A DNA stretch of 64,000 bases. It comes from Stutzerimonas balearica DSM 6083 (GTDB lineage Bacteria; Pseudomonadota; Gammaproteobacteria; Pseudomonadales; Pseudomonadaceae). The notes beneath the pieces were generated by a model that was given only the letters and a program-made list of their open reading frames with translations, was not told the origin of the DNA and made no database searches. Within the stretch, counting starts at the first letter, position 1, and every line of letters starts with the position of its first letter. The stretch lies in assembly GCF_000818015.1 (NCBI RefSeq), contig NZ_CP007511.1:3757501-3821500 (forward strand), given 5' to 3'. A program made the translations under genes and the position numbers. Positions 45,876 through 51,715 of this stretch are shown one piece after another.

Positions 45876-46688
45876 TCACTCGACCTCGCCTGCTGACAAC
45901 CGCGCAACCAGGACACGCATCTGCCGGATGGCGAGTTCGTTCAACCTCTTGAGTCGCTCGGCCTGGCTCAGGCCCTGCTCGATGAAATGCGCATTCATCG
46001 ACTCCAGGTTCGCCAGGCAGACCAGCTGGTGCACGTTGGCGTGGTCGCGGATGTTGCCCTTGAGCGCCGGGTTGGCGTCCCGCCACTCACGCGCGGTGAC
46101 GCCGAACAGCGCCACGTTGAGCAGGTCCGCCTCGCTGGCGTAGACCTGGCTGGTCTGCTGTGGCATCAGGGTGTCCGGGATCAGGTTTTCCCGAATGGCA
46201 TCGGTGTGGATCAGGTAATTGACCTTGGCCAGGTTGCGCCGGATATCCCAGCCCAGCTGCTGGAACTCCTGCTCCTTTAGCCGCTGGAATTCCTTGATGA
46301 GATAGAGCTTGAACTCCACCGAGATCCAGCTGGCGAACTCGAAGGCGATGTCCTTCTGGGCGAAGGTACCACCGTAGCGCCCGGCCCGGGAGATCAGGCC
46401 GATGGCGCCGGTCTGCTCGATCCATTGCTTGGGCGTGAGGGTGAAACTGTTGAGGCCAGCCTGTTTTTTAAAGTCATCGAATTCGATGACTTTAAAATCC
46501 GGATTATTGAGTTGCTCCCAGATACCCAGAAATTCGATGGTATTCCGGTTGCGCAGCCAGTTTCCGATGATCACACCGGTTCTATCCGCATTTTTGAAGC
46601 GCGCGATGTCGGTGATGTTGATGTACTCGATGCCGTCCTTGGTGGTGGTACCGATCTGCTGGTCGAGGACCTGGAGTTTGGCTTTCAT
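45876..46688 (-). CDS. KilA-N domain protein encoded inside the cas operon
   Basis: A 270-residue protein with an N-terminal KilA-N domain (about residues 15-125: YINITDIARFKN, IIGNWLRNRNTIEFL, GRYGGTFAQKDIAFEFASWI). KilA-N is a DNA-binding domain common in phages and mobile elements. The C-terminal half is helical with no domain I recognise. It lies 23 bp after cas6e and 1 bp before cas1e, on the same strand, with GGGAAGA before its ATG, so it is co-expressed with Cascade and Cas1-2. Parts are notably AT-richer than the cas genes, suggesting later acquisition. It is not a standard I-E component. Confidence 0.9.
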   Translation of the reverse strand: MKAKLQVLDQQIGTTTKDGIEYINITDIARFKNADRTGVIIGNWLRNRNTIEFLGIWEQLNNPDFKVIEFDDFKKQAGLNSFTLTPKQWIEQTGAIGLISRAGRYGGTFAQKDIAFEFASWISVEFKLYLIKEFQRLKEQEFQQLGWDIRRNLAKVNYLIHTDAIRENLIPDTLMPQQTSQVYASEADLLNVALFGVTAREWRDANPALKGNIRDHANVHQLVCLANLESMNAHFIEQGLSQAERLKRLNELAIRQMRVLVARLSAGEVE

Positions 46689-46711
46689 GAATTCTTCCCT
46701 GATATAGGTTG

Positions 46712-47374
46712 TTAAACCCGCCTGACAAGCAACAAGCCGCAGCCGAACCCTTTGCTGTGTCCAACCCCTTCGAGCAGCGCCTTGGTCAGTCGGTCCGGAT
46801 CGATCACCTTGGCCATGCCCTGGTAATCCAGGCTGGAGTACTCGATGCCTTTGCCTTTTCGCCGAAGCCGCTGCTGGCGATAGCCGTTCTGCAGAACGCT
46901 GTCTTCGCGCACCGCCAATCCCCACTGTTCGGCACGTGCCAATAGCCAATCCTTGCCTGCCGTCTCGAGCACCTGAGCCAACTGATCACGCTGGTCAGAA
47001 GGCACGCTGCGCTTGGCATGCATCAGCACATCATGTCGCCGGGAACGTCCGTCTTCACGACGAACACTGATCGTGGGATTGGCGCGCAGGTCGAAGCGCA
47101 CCCACTCGCCACATTCCAGCAGTGGTGCATAGGGCTTGGTCTGCACTTGAAACAGGTCGGAGTTCGGAACAGGTGGGCGGGCCGAGACCACATAGAAGCT
47201 GCGCTCATCCTCAAGATGCCGAAAAACGAAATCGCGCGGCATTCCATCGCCGGGAAACAAACGCCAGATCAGGGCATGGTCGCGATAGGGTTCGCCATGG
47301 CGAGCCAGATCACGCAGCCAATCATCCTGGCGCGGCGTGGCGAGCAATCGCGCACAGGAAAAATAATGAGTCAT
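46712..47374 (-). CDS. cas6e: CRISPR pre-crRNA endoribonuclease Cas6e
   Basis: Cse3/CasE-type RNase of 220 residues that cuts each repeat 3' of its hairpin and stays bound to the crRNA. The C-terminal glycine-rich loop GVGHSKGFGCGLLLVRRV is the RAMP signature. The ATG at 47374 overlaps the cas5e stop (ATGA). Confidence 0.96.
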   Translation of the reverse strand: MTHYFSCARLLATPRQDDWLRDLARHGEPYRDHALIWRLFPGDGMPRDFVFRHLEDERSFYVVSARPPVPNSDLFQVQTKPYAPLLECGEWVRFDLRANPTISVRREDGRSRRHDVLMHAKRSVPSDQRDQLAQVLETAGKDWLLARAEQWGLAVREDSVLQNGYRQQRLRRKGKGIEYSSLDYQGMAKVIDPDRLTKALLEGVGHSKGFGCGLLLVRRV

Positions 47375-48135
47375 CCCTGCTCTCCTCCGCTCAAGGCCAC
47401 CCATTCACGCCGCGGGGCGAATTGCCAGCGGCTGCGCGACAGCGGCTGGTCGTGCCGCCAACTGTCGAAGCTGGCTTTCATTCCTGCCTCCATGCCGTCC
47501 TCCCAGTAATAGCGAATCTGCCCGGGGCGGAGATATTGACGGTCTTGCCGGGACGGCCAGACCTGCGCGGCATCCTGATCCAGCAGCCCCAGAAGCGACG
47601 GAAACTCCGCGGTATCCAGCGCCTCACGCACACTGGCGGCCGCTACCTTTCGTGGTAGCAGCGGCAATGCCAAAGGGCAGGATTTGCGCCCGAGATAGAG
47701 GGAAAAGCTCGGCTCACGCAGCGCTTGAGCGAGGGCATCGAGATCGACGGGCGCGCTCGGCAAGGCTTCCACTGCCACCAGCGCGAGGCTGTCGCAGCGG
47801 TACTCCCGAGCCGAAAGAATGGTCTCGACCTTGGCCGCGGACAGCTCCTGACGCCGCGAGCGAAAGCGGAACTTGCGCGGCGGGACGCCGACCTGGACCG
47901 TGTGATAGTCGCGCATTGGCGATCCGGTACATTCGAGCCTGATCCCGAAACGGTAACCCTCGATCAACGCGCGCTGACCGGCCTCGTCGGTACGCTCGAT
48001 GCCTAACGCCGCGCCGAGCAGGCCCAGCAAGGCGGAGCGCGACGGATGCACCGCCGAGTGCCGCGACTCGCCCACCGCAATTTCGCCCCAGCTCGCCAAC
48101 GGGCCGTACAGACGCAACAGCAGATAGTCCGCCAT
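47371..48135 (-). CDS. cas5e: Cascade subunit Cas5e
   Basis: CasD-type subunit of 254 residues that holds the crRNA 5' handle. The start MADYLLLRLYGPLASWG is the usual Cas5e N-terminus. I chose the ATG at 48135; a GTG at 48141 overlapping the cas7e stop is an alternative. Confidence 0.96.
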   Translation of the reverse strand: MADYLLLRLYGPLASWGEIAVGESRHSAVHPSRSALLGLLGAALGIERTDEAGQRALIEGYRFGIRLECTGSPMRDYHTVQVGVPPRKFRFRSRRQELSAAKVETILSAREYRCDSLALVAVEALPSAPVDLDALAQALREPSFSLYLGRKSCPLALPLLPRKVAAASVREALDTAEFPSLLGLLDQDAAQVWPSRQDRQYLRPGQIRYYWEDGMEAGMKASFDSWRHDQPLSRSRWQFAPRREWVALSGGEQG

Positions 48136-48137
48136 GT

Positions 48138-49172
48138 TCACTCCGCTGCGACGAAATCGAGGAAGTCAGCGACCGAACCCTCCCCGGCCAGCACGTTGAA
48201 CTGGTTGTGGCTGTCGGCACAGGCGCCGTAGACCTTGTCCATGTTGGCACGCACGCGCTCGAGCACCGTCACCGCTTCGCTGGCGTAATCGCCTCCGCTG
48301 ACCGGCTTGACGAACGCGAGCGAAAGCGAACGCGGCTGTTGGCTGCCTTTCTCCGCCAGGCCGAAATGGGCATAAGCCCGGCTGGCGAAGCTGTTTTGTT
48401 TGCCGTTGGGTCCAACGGTCAGGGCCGCCTGGGCGAGGGCCCGCAGCGCCTTTTGCGTCAGTGCCTCGTCGCCGCCGAGATTTCTCTTCAGGAGGTCCCG
48501 GTCGATACACAGGTATTGATAAAAGACAGCGGCGGCGAAACCGGACTCACCGATATGCGCGGCACCTGGGTCAGTGCTGTTGAGGTCGTCAACGGCGGTG
48601 AAATAGTCATCCTCGACGGCCGAGGCATGCACGCCGATGGCATGGGCCACCTGCACGGCCGCCTCGCCGTTGAACTCGGTTTTCGCGGCGAGCATGCGGC
48701 CGAACATGGCGATGTCCACTGCAGTCTGGGCATGCAGCAGCGCATCGAGCTCTTCATCGCTGGGGCCGCGCTTTTCCCGCGCCAGGGTAGCAACCAGCGC
48801 ATCGAGCGTAGCCCGCTCCTGCGGTGCAATGTGGACCAGTTGCTCGATCTCCAGCGGGTTGTCCTTCTTCACCGCCCCGTAGACCTTAGCCATCTGTCCG
48901 GCCCATTCCTTCGCCTGCTTCTCGCCGACACCTGCGGCAATCAGCGCATCGAATGCTTCCACCCCTAGCCGCTTGGTTCGCGTCCCGATATTGCCGGCCA
49001 AGGCCTGTTGAAACAGCTCTGAGGTGCGCCAGGCGCGCTTGAGGCTTTGCGAAGAAACCCGCAGCCGTTCGACGCCACCCAGACGCGCGGTTTTCGGATT
49101 GCCCAAGTCATCGCGGTTGAGGTTGGAAGGCGGATAGGAGGTGAGCAGGTGCAGTTGGACGAATCGGGTCAT
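48138..49172 (-). CDS. cas7e: Cascade backbone subunit Cas7e
   Basis: CasC/Cse4-type subunit of 344 residues; six copies form the crRNA backbone and their thumbs flip out every sixth guide base. The N-terminal MTRFVQLHLLTSYPPSNLNRD and RVSSQSLKRAWRTSELF are diagnostic. The start overlaps the cas11e stop by 4 bp. Confidence 0.97.
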   Translation of the reverse strand: MTRFVQLHLLTSYPPSNLNRDDLGNPKTARLGGVERLRVSSQSLKRAWRTSELFQQALAGNIGTRTKRLGVEAFDALIAAGVGEKQAKEWAGQMAKVYGAVKKDNPLEIEQLVHIAPQERATLDALVATLAREKRGPSDEELDALLHAQTAVDIAMFGRMLAAKTEFNGEAAVQVAHAIGVHASAVEDDYFTAVDDLNSTDPGAAHIGESGFAAAVFYQYLCIDRDLLKRNLGGDEALTQKALRALAQAALTVGPNGKQNSFASRAYAHFGLAEKGSQQPRSLSLAFVKPVSGGDYASEAVTVLERVRANMDKVYGACADSHNQFNVLAGEGSVADFLDFVAAE

Positions 49173-49807
49173 TGAGCAATCTCCTTGTTGGATTCGGTTT
49201 GATCGATGGCAGCCCGATCCCGGGCGCTCAGGTAGTAATCGCAGGCCCAGCGAAACTTGACGCCATCGCTGGCGCGAACAGTCGAGTGCCCCAGCTCGAT
49301 CTGCCAGCTGAGCAGATCGTCGGCCAGCCTCGCCACGTCCACGTCGCGATCGGCCAGCTGCACGGCCCTGCGCCAGTGGCGAAAAAGGTCGGGTACGCCA
49401 GGGCTGCGCTGCATCGCTTTGAAGCGCAACTCACTCATCTTCGGCCGATCGTGCCCGGCGCCATGACCAAGGCGCCACGCCAGGCTCTTGCCGTCGCGGG
49501 CGTCATTCTTGACCATCGCCAGCACACCAGCGATCCAAGCCAGCCGTTCATAGCTGTAAGGCTCATCGGGCAAGCAGCCGCCCTCGTCCAAGGCGATCAG
49601 ACGTTCAGCTAACAGCAGCGTGGAGGCATGCCCAAGCAATTCGTCCACATCCGCGCACCGGCGCAATTGGGCACGCTCGCCACGCCCCATCGTCCAGAGC
49701 GGACCTGGCAAGGGTGCGTCGCCTTCGCCTCGGGGTTGCAACGCGCGCCACCAGTCGCGCACCCAATGCTGCTGCGCGTCATTCAACTTCAGCTTTCTTG
49801 GCCTCAT
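49169..49807 (-). CDS. cas11e: Cascade small subunit Cas11e (Cse2)
   Basis: CasB/Cse2-type subunit of 212 residues, present as a dimer in Cascade. The RRCADVDELLGHAS region and AWRLGHGAGHDRPKMSELRFKAMQ are typical. It is somewhat longer than the common 160-190 residues. The start overlaps the cas8e stop. Confidence 0.95.
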   Translation of the reverse strand: MRPRKLKLNDAQQHWVRDWWRALQPRGEGDAPLPGPLWTMGRGERAQLRRCADVDELLGHASTLLLAERLIALDEGGCLPDEPYSYERLAWIAGVLAMVKNDARDGKSLAWRLGHGAGHDRPKMSELRFKAMQRSPGVPDLFRHWRRAVQLADRDVDVARLADDLLSWQIELGHSTVRASDGVKFRWACDYYLSARDRAAIDQTESNKEIAQ

Positions 49808-51357
49808 GCCGGCTCCCTGTCATACCGGTTGACGATTTCCCATAGCGGCTTCATGGCCTTGCCTGCATTGAGCTCCTTGGCAAGGTCGGCGCGCGCTTTC
49901 ACGATGCGCTGCATGTCCTGATCCTCGAGCGGGCCGCTGAGCACCCAATGATCGAATAGCGCCAGCACCTGTTGCCGGGTGTCTCGCAACCAGCGGCGGT
50001 ACATAGGAACGACTTTCCTGTCGCCGTCGAAGTCCAGCGCGGCAAGCTCGTTCAGCAGGTGATAGAAGGTGGGTTCGGTGGCCTGCCAGAAGCTTTGCAG
50101 CACCGCAGGCTCGCTACCGGTATCGCCTGGGCGACGAAACCAGGCAGCCTTGACTTGCTTGTGCAGCGCGCTCGCCATCGACTCGGCGGAGTCGAGCAGC
50201 CGCTTGACGCTCTTGGTGAAGTCGCGCAGCACATCTGTACCAATGGAATGCACCGGCAACATGCTGTCGTACCAGCAGAGCGCCTTCATGTTCGACATTG
50301 AGAAGCCGAAGCACCACAGGCGCACCCGCGGCATGCCAGGCCGGGCGTTAAAACGGGAAACCGCAAGCGCCGCATCCGGCTGGTGGTCTTCGTTGCCCAG
50401 CACCAACCCCAACCAATCGCGATAACCCCGTCCTGCCTGATGTCCTTTGCAGGAAATCGGCGGCTTCTCGCCCTTTGCGTCGAGGTGATAGGGCGTCAAC
50501 GGATGCATCCAATTGCCCGTGTAGTTGGTGCCCCCATGCCGGGTTCGGTAGTGATGGATCAGCCGCACATCCTTGGCAGCGCATATCGCGCAGTCGCCCT
50601 GACCTACCGTGGACTGATCTAACCGGATCCGACGCGGCATGCCCCAGTACGCCTGCAGCGGATGGACCGACTCGGGTGGCGTATCCGCCCCGCCCTTGTC
50701 ATCGCTGGTACGCGTCGGTGCCAGCCAAGGCAGCACATCGCTCAGGGATGTGATGGGCGGGTAACCGAGCGCGTCCTGCGGTATCACGTTCAGCCAGAGT
50801 TTTTGCCAGAGACTGGCCTGCTCATCCGCCGGACGCAGCAAGGTAGTCAGCGGGCCGCCACCGCGAAGCGAGGTACGCACGCCGCGACCACCGGCCGGTG
50901 CGTTCAGTTGGAGGGTCAACACGGCCTGAGCGAAGCAGTGCTCGCATAGCCCGTGATCGGCTGCCGGCTTGTTGAAGTACAGGTTGCTGGACGACCCCGC
51001 ATCGATCAGCAGCTCCAGCACCGGCAGCTGATTGGCTTCGTCCGGCAGTGCAAGATCCTGCATGAACGCCGGGCCATCGTTTCCCAGCAAAAAGGCATGG
51101 CGATAGGGTCCAAACGCGGCTTCCAGCTCATCCCGGCTTGGCGGATTTGCGTAGCGATCGCGCCATTCCTGCAGGTCTTGCGGTGCATAGGCGGTTTGCA
51201 GCAAGCCGATCAGGAACTGATACAGCGCGCCGCGGAAGTCGGGTCGTTCCGTTACTAGCTCACACCAATTCACTTCGCCCAGCTCAGCAACTGAAATGCT
51301 ATTGACCTTCTCGGAGCGGCCCGAAGCCTTCAACCAACGATTAAGCAACAAATTCAC
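49804..51357 (-). CDS. cas8e: Cascade large subunit Cas8e (Cse1)
   Basis: CasA/Cse1-type subunit of 517 residues that recognises the PAM and recruits Cas3. It begins MNLLLNRWLKASGRSEKVN and contains GRGVRTSLRGGGPLTTL and the four-cysteine-like CEHC / CAIC elements. The start is 3 bp after the stop of the small membrane protein gene, implying coupling. Confidence 0.96.
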   Translation of the reverse strand: MNLLLNRWLKASGRSEKVNSISVAELGEVNWCELVTERPDFRGALYQFLIGLLQTAYAPQDLQEWRDRYANPPSRDELEAAFGPYRHAFLLGNDGPAFMQDLALPDEANQLPVLELLIDAGSSSNLYFNKPAADHGLCEHCFAQAVLTLQLNAPAGGRGVRTSLRGGGPLTTLLRPADEQASLWQKLWLNVIPQDALGYPPITSLSDVLPWLAPTRTSDDKGGADTPPESVHPLQAYWGMPRRIRLDQSTVGQGDCAICAAKDVRLIHHYRTRHGGTNYTGNWMHPLTPYHLDAKGEKPPISCKGHQAGRGYRDWLGLVLGNEDHQPDAALAVSRFNARPGMPRVRLWCFGFSMSNMKALCWYDSMLPVHSIGTDVLRDFTKSVKRLLDSAESMASALHKQVKAAWFRRPGDTGSEPAVLQSFWQATEPTFYHLLNELAALDFDGDRKVVPMYRRWLRDTRQQVLALFDHWVLSGPLEDQDMQRIVKARADLAKELNAGKAMKPLWEIVNRYDREPA

Positions 51358-51360
51358 GAC

Positions 51361-51600
51361 TCACTCCTTGTCGACCTGAATGAAGATCCGAACACGCTTG
51401 ACACGAGACAGAATTAGCAGCAGTAGAAACCCCATCAACCCAGCCCACCAGTCACCCCATAGTTCTCTACCGCCTGCGCAATCAGTGCCATAGCCGCACT
51501 CATACCGACCTCCCCAAGGTTTGACAGGAGGCAGTAAAGCAGCCAAAAGTAAAAACCACAAGGCTTGCTGTTTTTTCTTAAACCATCTCTTGCACTCCAA
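51361..51600 (-). CDS. Small two-helix membrane protein, first gene of the cas8e operon
   Basis: A 79-residue hypothetical protein. A basic start (KRWFKKKQQ) is followed by a hydrophobic helix (about 13-26), a polar Gly/Trp/Cys-containing loop, and a second helix (about 53-65) ending in RVKRVR, the pattern of an inserted two-pass membrane protein. The start appears to be TTG at 51600, with GAGG 5 bp upstream; no ATG fits. It ends 3 bp before cas8e. I do not recognise a family. Part of its 5' end is the target of the crRNA-like element described below, so the start could also lie further in. Confidence 0.6.
   Translation of the reverse strand: MECKRWFKKKQQALWFLLLAALLPPVKPWGGRYECGYGTDCAGGRELWGDWWAGLMGFLLLLILSRVKRVRIFIQVDKE
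51560..51585 (+). promoter_or_regulatory. Putative Cascade regulatory target: AAG PAM plus partial protospacer
   Basis: AAG at 51560-51562 is followed by 51563-51585, which matches the pseudo-spacer beginning at 51657 at 18 of 23 positions (mismatches at 6, 9, 12, 13 and 18). On the minus strand the same bases include a possible -10 TTTAAG (51577-51582) for the cas8e operon. Cascade bound here would block transcription into the membrane protein gene and cas8e. Confidence 0.75.
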
Positions 51601-51627
51601 AACTGCCTCGCAGCCCGCTAAGATGCG

Positions 51628-51706
51628 TTGCCGCCTTCCCTCGAAGGAATGAACCGGCTTGATGGTTGCTCTTCAACCAGTTCCCCGCCAATGCGGGGCG
51701 TCGGGC
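51628..51706 (+). ncRNA. Mini-CRISPR encoding a crRNA-like regulatory RNA (CreA/CreR-like candidate)
   Basis: Pseudo-repeat 1 (51628-51656) has a diverged stem but ends in ATGAACCG, the exact 8-nt handle of the arrays' crRNAs. The pseudo-spacer starts at 51657 (GCTTGATGGTTG...) and is only about 21-23 nt. Pseudo-repeat 2 (51678-51706) keeps GTTCCCCGC-CAAT-GCGGGG, a perfect 6-bp Cas6e-type stem with a four-base loop, but has lost the 3' handle, which is not needed for one crRNA. It reads opposite to the cas genes. A weak -10 TAAGAT (51619-51624) is the only promoter hint. Alternative: four consecutive hairpins acting as a cas3 terminator or attenuator. Confidence 0.75.
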
Positions 51707-51715
51707 AAGGACGCC

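Noticed and set aside
45876..46949. Longer KilA-N reading frame starting at 46949
   Set aside because: The first 87 codons are cas6e sequence read in another phase; the ATG at 46688 has a good ribosome-binding site.
51655..51715. The hairpins after cas3 as nothing more than a transcription terminator
   Set aside because: Possible in part, but no T-tract follows on either strand. Termination would not explain the exact ATGAACCG handle or the PAM-flanked match at 51563. Kept only as the alternative for the crRNA-like element.
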